Shown here: one piece after another, positions 27,558-34,939 of the stretch
How positions within the stretch are numbered: the first letter of the stretch is position 1
How the letters are laid out: each line of letters opens with the position of its first letter
Assembly (NCBI RefSeq): GCF_002150765.1
Contig: NZ_MUYM01000099.1
Span: 1-62,355, forward strand
DNA length: 62,355 nt
From: Lentzea kentuckyensis
Lineage (GTDB): Bacteria; Actinomycetota; Actinomycetes; Mycobacteriales; Pseudonocardiaceae
Direction of reading: 5' to 3'
The notes under the pieces: generated by a model
Told to the model about the DNA's origin: nothing
Seen by the model: the letters and a program-made list of their open reading frames with translations, nothing else
Database searches by the model: none
Position numbers and translations under genes: made by a program

Positions 27558-27997
27558 GTCCTGGTCGTCGCCTGACCGTTGCCCTGGTCGGCCTGATCGC
27601 GCTGGTCGTGGTCGGGTGGTTCGTCAAGGACAACGTCGCCAACCCCGAGACGCCGCCGACGAGCACCCCGCCGTCGGCCTCCCAGCAGGCCGTGCCCGGT
27701 GCCTCGTCGAAGCTGGACGTCCAGGCGCTGTCGAAGCTGCCGGTCGAGGCCGCGAAGACGTGGAAGCTGATCGAGGCGAAGGGGCCGTTCCCGTACCCGC
27801 GCAACGACGGCGTGACGTTCGAGAACCGCGAGAAGCGGCTGCCGCAGCAGAAGTCCGGGTACTACAAGGAGTACACCGTGCCGACGCCCGGTAGCCCGGA
27901 TCGCGGCGCGCGCCGGATCGTGACCGGTTCGGAAAAAGAAGTCTTCTACACCGGCGACCACTATTCGACGTTCGTCGTCGTGGACGTGAGCAAATGA
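27554..27997 (+). CDS. Guanine-specific ribonuclease, N1/T1/barnase superfamily, with membrane anchor or signal
   Basis: 147 residues. A hydrophobic N-terminal helix (about 8-24, LTVALVGLIALVVVGWFV) is followed by a Pro/Ser/Thr linker and the RNase domain (about 62-147). Motifs as in RNase Sa: FPYPRNDGVTFENREKRLP, then YYKEYTVPTPGS with the catalytic Glu, RRIVTG with Arg, and YTGDHYSTF with the catalytic His. Secreted or membrane-tethered; cleaves RNA 3' of guanosine. The barstar homologue overlaps its stop codon. Confidence 0.92.
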   Translation: MSPGRRLTVALVGLIALVVVGWFVKDNVANPETPPTSTPPSASQQAVPGASSKLDVQALSKLPVEAAKTWKLIEAKGPFPYPRNDGVTFENREKRLPQQKSGYYKEYTVPTPGSPDRGARRIVTGSEKEVFYTGDHYSTFVVVDVSK

Positions 27998-28257
27998 AAC
28001 GGCACATTCTCGTTTCGGAAAAGCAGGCTGCCATATCGGCCATTGCGCAGGCGTTGGACTTCCCGGAATGGTTCGGGCAGAACCTGGACGCGTTGTACGA
28101 CAGCCTGAGCGATCTCTCCTGGCTGCCCGAGGGTGAGTACGTGCTGGTCGTGCCCGCTGATCTGGACTCGTCCGTTTCGGGAGTGCTGCGTGACGCTGCG
28201 AAGCGGACCGCTGAATCAGGTGACCGGAAACTGCGCGTGATTCGCACGGATCGGTGA
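27994..28257 (+). CDS. Barstar-family RNase inhibitor
   Basis: 87 residues. The barstar core is visible: ISAIAQALDFPEWFGQNLDALYDSLSDL, whose GxNLDAL-D segment supplies the acidic residues that plug the barnase active site, then EYVLVVPAD. It is cytoplasmic and starts in the ATGA overlap with the RNase gene, so inhibitor and enzyme are made together. Protects the cell from RNase that has not yet left it. Confidence 0.93.
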   Translation: MKRHILVSEKQAAISAIAQALDFPEWFGQNLDALYDSLSDLSWLPEGEYVLVVPADLDSSVSGVLRDAAKRTAESGDRKLRVIRTDR

Positions 28258-28300
28258 CTTGGGCTGCGCTTCTCCGGTCCGGAGTGGACAGTGCAATCCC

Positions 28301-28717
28301 ATGGGAACGCAATTCCGCCGCTTGAGCTGTGCGCTCAGCGTCGTTGCAGTTGTTGGTGTGCTTTGTCCGGCGGTCTCGTTCGCCGGTGACCCCGACTGCT
28401 CGCAGGAGGGGCCTTTCACGCCGTTCGAGACGATCGACGGCGACAACCCGGTGACCATGCAGAACGGCCGCGTGATCGAGCTGCGGGCGTCGAACAAGTC
28501 CAAGTGCGCGTGGGGCCGCATCTCCTACGGCACGCCCGGCGAGGAGATCTGGACCGACCGCAAGGACCCCTCGGCCAATCAGCACGAGGGGTTCCTGGGC
28601 TACACCCGGATCGACTCGGGTTCCGCGAAGTACACCGAAGCGTTCAAGAACGACGGCAAGGTGATGCGCGCCTGCGGTTCCTCGCAGGGCGTCATCGAGT
28701 GCACCGGCTGGTTCTAG
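28301..28717 (+). CDS. Secreted small protein, DUF2690-like
   Basis: 138 residues from the ATG at 28301. Signal peptide (LSCALSVVAVVGVLCPAVSFA). The mature part has paired cysteines and an IELRASNKSKCAWGRI segment that resembles the VELRYS--C-A-WARI core of DUF2690 proteins. Function unknown. It is 43 bases downstream of barstar in the same direction and may belong to the same unit. Confidence 0.7.
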   Translation: MGTQFRRLSCALSVVAVVGVLCPAVSFAGDPDCSQEGPFTPFETIDGDNPVTMQNGRVIELRASNKSKCAWGRISYGTPGEEIWTDRKDPSANQHEGFLGYTRIDSGSAKYTEAFKNDGKVMRACGSSQGVIECTGWF

Positions 28718-28727
28718 CCTGCTGGTT

Positions 28728-29504
28728 CTAGTTGTCGGCCGGCGCCCAGGAGGGCTTGCGCTTCTCCTTGAACGCCGTGATGCCCTCCTGGCCCTCCGGT
28801 CCGCCGAAGTGCCGCGCGGAGAGCTCGAGCATGTCCGCGAAGACCTCGCCGAGGTTCGTGGACCGTTCCTGCCGCAGCATCTCCTTGGTGGCGGCGAGCG
28901 CGTTGGGCGCGCCGAGCGCGAGCATGTCGGTGTAGCGGCGGACCTCGGCGTCCACGCCGTCGACCGGCACGGCGGAGTTGAGCAGGCCGATCTCCTTCGC
29001 GCGCTGGGCGTCGAACGCCTCGCCGGTCAGGAACAGCTCGTGGGCCTGGCGGGGGAGCAGGCGCGGCAGCACGGTCACCGAGATGACGGCCGGCACGACG
29101 CCGATCCGGACCTCGCTGAACGCGAAGGTCGCCTCGTTCGCGGCGATGGCGATGTCGCAGGCCGCGACGATGCCGACGCCGCCGGCGCGGGCCGGGCCCC
29201 TGAGTGCGGCGACGACCGGTTTCGGACTGGTCCAGAGCTGCTCCAGGATCGCCGGGAACTCGTTGACGCCCTGGTCTCCCGCGCTCGCGCCGGCGGCCTC
29301 CTTGAGGTCCATGCCGGAACAGAACACGGAGCCCGTGTGGGTCAGCACGACCACGCGCACCTGATCGTCGCTCGCTGCTTGGCTCAGGTGCTCCTTGAGC
29401 TCCCGGCGCAGCTGCGCGGACAGGGCGTTGCGGTTGTGGGGAGAGTCCAGCGTGATCGTCGCGATGCCACGCCGCACCTCGTAGTGGACCAGCTCGTCTG
29501 CCAT
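28728..29504 (-). CDS. Enoyl-CoA hydratase/isomerase family protein
   Basis: 258 residues from the ATG at 29504. Crotonase fold: VRRGIATITLDSPHNRNALS, SGMDLKEAAG (first oxyanion loop), ALRGPARAGGVGIVAACDI and FAFSEVRIGVVPAVIS. The second oxyanion/catalytic region reads RAGGVGI, where typical hydratases have AxGGG; one of the two catalytic Glu positions appears replaced, so the exact reaction is uncertain. Likely fatty-acid or polyketide-type acyl-CoA metabolism. Confidence 0.9.
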   Translation of the reverse strand: MADELVHYEVRRGIATITLDSPHNRNALSAQLRRELKEHLSQAASDDQVRVVVLTHTGSVFCSGMDLKEAAGASAGDQGVNEFPAILEQLWTSPKPVVAALRGPARAGGVGIVAACDIAIAANEATFAFSEVRIGVVPAVISVTVLPRLLPRQAHELFLTGEAFDAQRAKEIGLLNSAVPVDGVDAEVRRYTDMLALGAPNALAATKEMLRQERSTNLGEVFADMLELSARHFGGPEGQEGITAFKEKRKPSWAPADN

Positions 29505-29511
29505 GCGGCTG

Positions 29512-29517
29512 ACCTTA
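29512..29517 (-). promoter_or_regulatory. -10 box of a leaderless promoter
   Basis: On the minus strand TAAGGT is followed by 7 bases and then the ATG at 29504. Confidence 0.5.
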
Positions 29518-29532
29518 GCTGGGGCCGTTGTT

Positions 29533-29568
29533 GACAGCATGCTGTCGAATATGACAGCCTACTGTCAT
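29533..29568. promoter_or_regulatory. Two palindromic operators before the DJ-1/MarR operon
   Basis: GACAGCATGCTGTC (29533-29546) is a perfect 14-bp palindrome, embedded in a TTGACA at 29531. ATGACAG (29551-29557) and CTGTCAT (29562-29568) form a second dyad that overlaps the ATG at 29567. Both share the half-site GACAG, so the same dimeric protein should bind both. The MarR protein encoded two genes on is the obvious candidate, acting as its own repressor. Confidence 0.75.
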
Positions 29569-30184
29569 GACAACGCAGACGGTGTACCTCGGCCTCTACG
29601 ACCAGCTGGCGGACTGGGAGTACGGCCACGTGGCCGCGCAGGTGAGCATCCAGCGGTTCCAGGCTCGGCCGGGGCGCTACGCGATCAGGACGGTCGGGCT
29701 CACCCTGGACCCGATCCGCACTCTCGGTGGCGTGCGAATGCTGCCGGACGTCGCGCTCTCCGACGTTTCACTGGACGACGCGGCGATGCTCGTGCTGCCG
29801 GGCGGCGACGGGTGGGAGAGCGGCGCGCTGGCTCCGTTCGCGAAGCTCGCACGGCAGTTCCGTGAGGCGGGCAAGCCGGTGGCGGCGATCTGCGGTGCGA
29901 CGGTGGGGCTCGCGGCCGAGGGGCTGCTGGACGACGTGGCGCACACGTCGAACTTCCTTGAGGGACTTGGTTCTTACGGCGGCGCGGCGCTGTACCGCGA
30001 CGAACGGGTCGTGCGCGCTGACGGCGTGATCACGGCAGGTGGCGCGAGCTCGCTGGAGTTCGCGCGAGAGGTGCTGGCGGAGCTGGAGACGTTCTCTCCC
30101 AAGACTTTGACCGCCTGGTACGAGTTCAACCGCGACGACACCGTCGAAGCGTTCGGGAAGCTGGTGGCGAGTGTCCAGGAGTGA
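29567..30184 (+). CDS. DJ-1/PfpI family protein (type 1 glutamine amidotransferase-like)
   Basis: 205 residues. MTTQTVYLGLYDQLADWEYG at the start; LVLPGGDGWESG and the nucleophile elbow PVAAICGATVGLAAEGLLD, with Cys near residue 107, are typical; an acidic residue (Asp/Glu) upstream (GGDGWE) and the His of the triad are less clear. These proteins are often chaperone-like, glyoxalase or stress-response enzymes. It overlaps the MarR gene by 14 bases. Confidence 0.88.
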   Translation: MTTQTVYLGLYDQLADWEYGHVAAQVSIQRFQARPGRYAIRTVGLTLDPIRTLGGVRMLPDVALSDVSLDDAAMLVLPGGDGWESGALAPFAKLARQFREAGKPVAAICGATVGLAAEGLLDDVAHTSNFLEGLGSYGGAALYRDERVVRADGVITAGGASSLEFAREVLAELETFSPKTLTAWYEFNRDDTVEAFGKLVASVQE

Positions 30185-30605
30185 GTCTGGCGACGTGCTG
30201 ACCGACGTCGTGATGAGGACTTTCCGTTTGTACGGAGCGTTTCTCGACGCGGCCGAGGTGATGACGAAGCCGGTCGGCCTGACGGCGGCGTGGTGGCAGG
30301 TGCTCGGCGCGGTGCTGCGCGAACCGCTGTCGGTGTCGGGCATCGCCCGCGAGATGGGACTGGCCCGCCAGTCGGTGCAACGGATCGCAGACCTGTTGGT
30401 GGACAAGGGTTTGGCCGAATACCTGCCGAACCCGGCACATCAGCGGGCCAAGCTGGTGCGGCCGACCGACGAGGGTTACGCGGCCATCGAGCGGCTGCGG
30501 GAGGCACAGCACGAGTGGGCGAACCGCGTCAGTGCGCAGGTCTCGTTGGAAGACCTGCGCACGACGCTCGAAACCATGACCAAACTCGTCGCGGCTACGT
30601 CGTGA
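30171..30605 (+). CDS. MarR-family transcriptional regulator
   Basis: 144 residues with the winged helix LTAAWWQVLGAVLREPLSVS, GIAREMGLARQSVQRIADLL, VDKGLAEYLPNPAHQRAKLV. The GTG at 30171 lies inside the end of the DJ-1 gene, so the two are coupled. It most likely binds the GACAG palindromes at 29533-29568. Confidence 0.9.
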   Translation: MSRSESGDVLTDVVMRTFRLYGAFLDAAEVMTKPVGLTAAWWQVLGAVLREPLSVSGIAREMGLARQSVQRIADLLVDKGLAEYLPNPAHQRAKLVRPTDEGYAAIERLREAQHEWANRVSAQVSLEDLRTTLETMTKLVAATS

Positions 30606-30630
30606 TGCCCGGCAGGGGTTGGGGCATCAC
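30602..30630. terminator. Bidirectional hairpin terminator
   Basis: GTGATGCCC (30602-30610) pairs perfectly with GGGCATCAC (30622-30630), between the stop codons of the convergent MarR gene and the secreted protein gene. Only a short T-containing run (ACTTCT) follows. Confidence 0.65.
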
Positions 30631-30635
30631 GACTT

Positions 30636-31250
30636 CTAGCCGATGGTCGTGGTCGTCAGCACCGGACTGGGGTCCGGGTAGCCCTTCGCGGCGGCGTTGA
30701 TCGGGAACCCGATGACCGTGACGACGGCGGTGAAGGTGAGACCGGGCACGTCGTAGCTGGTGCCACCCAGCTTCGTGGTGATGGTGCCGGTGCCGCCGGC
30801 CTGCAGGTTGATCGTCACGGTGGGCAGCTCGAAGTCAGCCCCGCCCTTGATCGGCCCGGGCACGCTGAGCACGACGTCGTTGCCCTGCAAGGCGATCGTC
30901 GGCGTGCCACCCAGTCCCGCGCCGCCGGACAGCGAGGCGGACTGGAACTTCGAGTTGCCGGGCACCGGCAGCTTCAGCGCGAGACCCTTGATCTCCCGGA
31001 CCTGCCGGCCACCGGCCTCGGACGGGATCTTGTTGGGCGCGGGGTCGATGGTGACCTTGAGGGTGCCGTTGGGCGCGACCGTCGCGGGAGCACTCGCGTC
31101 GACACCCTGGTCGAGCGTGAAGTCCGACGACTGCCCGGCGGCGCTCGCCCGAAGCTTGTAGGTGATGGTCTGCGGGGCCGCTGCTGACGCGTTGGTGGCG
31201 AACATCAGCATCGGTACCAGTGCGGCTGCTGCAATTCCGGCTAGCTTCAT
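30636..31250 (-). CDS. Secreted all-beta protein of unknown function
   Basis: 204 residues. Signal peptide (MKLAGIAAAALVPMLMFATN-ASA). The mature part is Gly/Thr/Val-rich with few charged residues and alternating strands (TITYKLRAS, GTLKVTIDP, TVTINLQAGG, GTITTKLGG, FTAVVTVIGF), suggesting a beta-sandwich. Similar secreted proteins occur in other actinomycetes without known role. It is preceded by a perfect palindrome that may be an operator. Confidence 0.75.
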   Translation of the reverse strand: MKLAGIAAAALVPMLMFATNASAAAPQTITYKLRASAAGQSSDFTLDQGVDASAPATVAPNGTLKVTIDPAPNKIPSEAGGRQVREIKGLALKLPVPGNSKFQSASLSGGAGLGGTPTIALQGNDVVLSVPGPIKGGADFELPTVTINLQAGGTGTITTKLGGTSYDVPGLTFTAVVTVIGFPINAAAKGYPDPSPVLTTTTIG

Positions 31251-31306
31251 GACCTCTCCCCGATGAGTGGACGAGGGACATTTCCAGCACGCGGCGTAAC
31301 CCTTGA

Positions 31307-31320
31307 CTACTCATGAGTAG
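31307..31320. promoter_or_regulatory. 14-bp perfect palindrome, candidate operator
   Basis: CTACTCATGAGTAG, 57 bases upstream of the secreted-protein start at 31250. The TACTCATGAGTA core resembles TetR-family operators, but no regulator gene is next to it. Confidence 0.45.
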
Positions 31321-31412
31321 GTTTCACGTCAACAGTTCACAGTTCACATCGCCCGAACGGCGCTGCGGATTCGATCTTGTGGCGGCGGCCGGAAGTGGTG
31401 TCGTCGTGCGGG

Positions 31413-31931
31413 TCAGCGCCGGGTCGAGGTGCTGTGACCCAGCGCGCCGATCGCCGCCAGCACGAAGCCCGCGAAGAAGAGGCCAAAGCCCAGCGGCAGG
31501 TTGGGACCTCCGACGCTCGGGGGCGTGGGCCGGCTGGGGAAGCCCGTCACGGCCGGGGGCTGCAGGTCGACCGGCAGGTCATCGGGCGGGAAACCGGGCG
31601 GCAGGGCGAAGGTCGTGATGCCGGGCGCCAGGCGGGTGCTGAACGGCTCGGGCGCGTCCGGGGTCGACAGGACGCCGAACATGACGACTCCGATGCCCGC
31701 TATGGCCAGGAGGACGCCCGCCCACACGAACACCTTGACCCACGAAGGTGCCCCGGACAGGTCGCGGTAGCCGTGGTAGCCGGAACGGCGTCGTGAGCGC
31801 GAGAAGCTGTTGAAGTCGGTGAAGCCGTCGCGGTCGAGGTCTTGGATGTCGTCGGCGCTGCCGTCGAAGATCCCGTCACGAATGCTGTGATCGAACTGGT
31901 GTGGCTCGGACTGGTGTGGATCGTCGTTCAC
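31413..31931 (-). CDS. Small membrane protein with acidic N terminus
   Basis: 172 residues from the GTG at 31931, where a GGGGGC stretch could serve as ribosome binding site; the frame continues upstream but loses coding character. Residues about 1-50 are acidic and hydrophilic (DGIFDGSADDIQDLDRDGFT), then a transmembrane helix (VKVFVWAGVLLAIAGIGVVMF), a Pro-rich external loop (PPGFPPDDLPVDLQPP) and a second helix (LGFGLFFAGFVLAAIGALG). No family recognised. Confidence 0.7.
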   Translation of the reverse strand: MNDDPHQSEPHQFDHSIRDGIFDGSADDIQDLDRDGFTDFNSFSRSRRRSGYHGYRDLSGAPSWVKVFVWAGVLLAIAGIGVVMFGVLSTPDAPEPFSTRLAPGITTFALPPGFPPDDLPVDLQPPAVTGFPSRPTPPSVGGPNLPLGFGLFFAGFVLAAIGALGHSTSTRR

Positions 31932-32032
31932 GTCGCCCCCGGTGCCGTTTGCGCGGTTGTTACCACGCCATGGCCCCGCGTCGTGGCGGTTCGGCGAATC
32001 AGGCCGGGGCGCTTCGGAGTCAGCGGTTGGGC

Positions 32033-32236
32033 TCAAATGTGCGATGGTGTTCCCATCGCCTCTGCCGCTAGGTGGAGGAAGTGAGCCTTGGTCCGGGTAC
32101 CGATCACCAGTCGGTCCCGGCCGTTGGCCACGGGGTCCCGCGAGTCGAGCACCAGCCTGGTGACGCCGGCACCGATGGCGTCTTCGACCAGTAGCGCCAA
32201 CAACTTTGATCGAACGTGCTCGCTGTTTCCCCCTGA
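32033..32236 (-). pseudogene. Gene remnant: C-terminal fragment without a usable start
   Basis: Reading the minus strand ends in a protein-like stretch of about 63 codons: SEHVRSKLLALLVEDAIGAG, VTRLVLDSRDPVANGRDRLV, IGTRTKAHFLHLAAEAMG, TPSHI, stop. It has strong coding character (charge pattern, GC-rich third positions) but no ATG or GTG with a ribosome binding site; upstream it runs into the response-regulator gene. Similar LVLDSR-containing proteins occur in multiple actinomycetes as hypothetical proteins of ~200 residues (from memory). Best read as the tail of a deleted gene. Confidence 0.5.
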
Positions 32237-32254
32237 CAGATCTCGTCCGGGTGA

Positions 32255-32872
32255 TCAGACCGGCGGCGGCAGCCAACCGCGGCTGATCGCCACTGTCACG
32301 GCGGCGGTGCGATCACTCACGTCGAGCTTGCCGAACACGTGCAGCAGATGGCTTTTGACGGTCGCCTCGCTCACGTTTAGCTCCCGGCTGATAGCACCGT
32401 TGGACAGCCCAAGAGCCACCAACGACAACACCTCCGCCTCCCGCACGCTCAACCCAGGCCGTTGCACAGCGCTCACGAGCTTGGTCGCCACCGGAGAGGC
32501 CAGCACCGTCTCACCACGAGACGCAGCCCGCACGGCCTCGATCAACTCATCGCTGGGCGCGTCCTTCAACAAATACGCCGTGGCACCAGCTTCGATGGCG
32601 CGCAGGATGTCGCCGTCGGTGTCGAACGTCGTGAGGACGACGACTCGGCTGGACGTCTGGGCAACGACCTGTGCGGTCGCGCAAGCGCCGTCCATGCCCG
32701 GCATCTTGAGGTCCATCAACACCACGTCCGGTGCGAGTTCCACGGCCAGGCGCACGGCATCGATGCCGGAGCCGCACTCGCCGACGACGGTCAGGTCGGG
32801 CTGAGCCTCGACGATCGTGCGCAGGCCGAACCGGACGACGGGGTGGTCGTCGACCAGCAGCACCCGGATCAC
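32255..32872 (-). CDS. NarL/LuxR-family response regulator
   Basis: 205 residues. Receiver domain: VIRVLLVDDHPVVRFGLRTI, phosphoacceptor Asp in DVVLMDLKMPGMDG near residue 53, VVVLTTFDTD and LLKDAPSDEL with Lys. C-terminal LuxR helix-turn-helix: LSVREAEVLSLVALGLSNGA followed by ISRELNVSEATVKSHLLHVF. GTG start overlaps the TGA of the kinase gene. Target genes unknown; the partner kinase is frameshifted. Confidence 0.95.
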   Translation of the reverse strand: MIRVLLVDDHPVVRFGLRTIVEAQPDLTVVGECGSGIDAVRLAVELAPDVVLMDLKMPGMDGACATAQVVAQTSSRVVVLTTFDTDGDILRAIEAGATAYLLKDAPSDELIEAVRAASRGETVLASPVATKLVSAVQRPGLSVREAEVLSLVALGLSNGAISRELNVSEATVKSHLLHVFGKLDVSDRTAAVTVAISRGWLPPPV

Positions 32873-33958
32873 GCGTCCTCCAGCCGGACCTGCACGCGGA
32901 CTCCTTCGCTTGGGGCGGAACGGATTTCGAACAAGCCGCCGGCGTCGCGCACGCGGTCCCGCAACCCGTCGAGACCATAGCCGGGCGGGGTGTCCGGGCC
33001 GAAGCTGCGGCCGTCGTCCACGATCGAGAGCTCGACGCCGCACGAGTAGTCCAGCGACACGGTCACGGTCGAGGCGTGTGCGTGCTTGCGGACGTTCGCC
33101 AGTGCCTCCTGTGTGACGCGCAAGAGCGTTACCTCGCGGTCGGGCGGCAACGGGCGATACGAGCCGTGCACGGTCATCGAAGCCGTAAGGCCTAGTTCGC
33201 GGCCCAACCGGGAAGTGAGACGCTCCAGTGCGGCGGGTAGGGCGGCGCCGTTCAACTCGACGGGTGTGAGCGCGGATCTCGGCGAGGTTCTCGGCCGTGG
33301 TCTGCTCCGCGAGAGCCAGATGTCGGTCGCGCACAAGGGGTTCCGTGGCCGTTCGAGCGGCTCGCAGCAACAGCAGGACCGAGGTCGCGCCCTGGGCGAG
33401 CGTGTCGTGCAGGTCGCGGGCGAGCCGTTCGCGTTCGGTCAGGATGCCTGCCTCATGGCTGACGTCGGCCAGCGCAGCGCGCTGACGGCTCTGCTCGATG
33501 ATCCGGGCGATCCACAGGCCCAGCATCACCGCGGGCATCACGCTGAGAAAGATGATCACCGCCGTTTCGGCCGAGGCCGCACTGAAGCGGCCGGCCACCA
33601 GCACCACGGTGCCGATCGACAGGGACGTCAGCGCGGTCGCCCAGATTGCCAGGCGAGGTTGCAGCAGCGACCAGATGTGCGGGTAGAGCGTGAAGAACAG
33701 CACCGACAGGGCGGGTACCAACGCGAACATCGCGATCACCAGCGGGATCGCGACCGCCAGGTAACGCACGCCGCGTGCGTCTCGGGTGAGCGGTGCTCCG
33801 ACACGCCAGTACCAGACGCACAGCGCTGCCAGCAGCACCAGCGCGACGGGCTGAACGCGTTCTTCCGCGAGGACCAGTATGACGCCGACGAGCGCGAACA
33901 CGGCGAAGGCGACGTGCCAGGCGACCTTGGTGCGGTCCCAGGCGTCTTCGGAGGACAC
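32869..33958 (-). pseudogene. NarL-type sensor histidine kinase, interrupted by a frameshift
   Basis: The N-terminal part (from GTG 33958; the frame is open to 34048) has 4-5 transmembrane helices and the HisKA_3 dimerisation segment ERERLARDLHDTLAQGATSV with the phosphorylated His. It then leaves frame at about 33270-33275, in LAEIRA. The ATPase domain continues in another frame: LTPVELNGAALPAALERLTS, TQEALANVRKHAHAS (N box) and IVDDGRSFGPDTPPGYGLDG (G1), ending at 32869. Restoring one GC dinucleotide in CGCGCTC joins the frames. It could be a real pseudogene or a sequencing error. Confidence 0.82.
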
Positions 33959-34070
33959 CGGGAAACTGTGCGGCCACGCGCGCGAAAACACCAGTAGCCG
34001 GTCGACTGAGATCAAAACCCACCGGAACGTCGATGCGGGCGCACGCACTCAGCACCCAGGATTCTCGGCC

Positions 34071-34247
34071 ATGACGAGAAAGAAGTCCGGTCTGGTCCTG
34101 CTGATCCTGTCGATGGTCTACGCGGCGGTGATCGCCCTGCTGGCCGTCGCCGAGTCGAGCGCGCTCACGGCCGTTGCGATCGCCGGGGGAGCGTTGCTCG
34201 GCATCGGCTGGGCGACGGTCGGTTACCTGTCCAACCAGAAGAGCTAA
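34071..34247 (+). CDS. Small two-helix membrane protein
   Basis: 58 residues: a basic start (MTRKKSG) and two transmembrane helices (LVLLILSMVYAAVIALLAVA and LTAVAIAGGALLGIGWATVG). Divergent from the sensor kinase gene. No family is recognised; coding is supported by the clear positive-inside pattern. Confidence 0.6.
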   Translation: MTRKKSGLVLLILSMVYAAVIALLAVAESSALTAVAIAGGALLGIGWATVGYLSNQKS

Positions 34248-34939
34248 GCGGCAACCGTCTGGCGTGCCACCGCGGAGTCGTAACGGTCCAGCACGAGCTG
34301 GGCCACCTCGACATCGTCACCCAACGGGTGCGCCACCACGGCGTCACCTGCGAGGGACGCCACCTTGTCCGGCAGCAGACCCGGCGCGAGGAACCAGGAC
34401 GCGACGGCGATCCGCGTCGCCCCGCGAGCCTTCAACCGTGCAACGGCGGTCGGCACGTCAGGCGACGCGATCGACGCGAACGCGGGCTCCACGCCGGCCC
34501 ACCCGGACTCGCGCGCCCACCGCCGGGCGACGCGTGCCACGGCCTCGTTCGCGGGGCCGTGCGAGGACCCGGCACCGGCCAGCACCACGCCCAACGACCG
34601 GTCGCCGAACGAAACCCCGGCCTCGGACAGCCGTCGCAGGGCGGCCGACTCCAGCCGCGGATCCGGCCCCAGCACGTCCGTGACCACGGCAGGCATCCGT
34701 GACTCGGCAACCGCGGCCGGAACGTCGACCCGCGCGTGATAAGCCTTGCCCAGCAACAAAGGCACGACCACCGCCGGCCCGCGCAACACATCGCTCAACC
34801 GAGGCGCGCACAGGTCGAGGAAACAACCGCGGACGTCCAACTCCGGACGCAACGACCGCACGACGTCCAACAGAGCGTGGATCGACGCGGCCGATCGCGG
34901 ATCACGACTGCCGTGCGCGACGGCGATCAACGGCGTCAC
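34244..34939 (-). CDS. Sirohydrochlorin chelatase (CbiX-type)
   Basis: 231 residues from the GTG at 34939. LIAVAHGSRDPRSAASIHAL carries the first metal-binding His; a second CbiX half follows with GVVLAGAGSSHGPANE. It inserts iron into sirohydrochlorin to make siroheme, the cofactor of the sulfite reductase encoded at the head of the same operon. A chelatase next to sulfite reductase and cysH is also known in M. tuberculosis. It overlaps the permease gene by 4 bases and is the last gene of the operon. Confidence 0.9.
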   Translation of the reverse strand: MTPLIAVAHGSRDPRSAASIHALLDVVRSLRPELDVRGCFLDLCAPRLSDVLRGPAVVVPLLLGKAYHARVDVPAAVAESRMPAVVTDVLGPDPRLESAALRRLSEAGVSFGDRSLGVVLAGAGSSHGPANEAVARVARRWARESGWAGVEPAFASIASPDVPTAVARLKARGATRIAVASWFLAPGLLPDKVASLAGDAVVAHPLGDDVEVAQLVLDRYDSAVARQTVAA

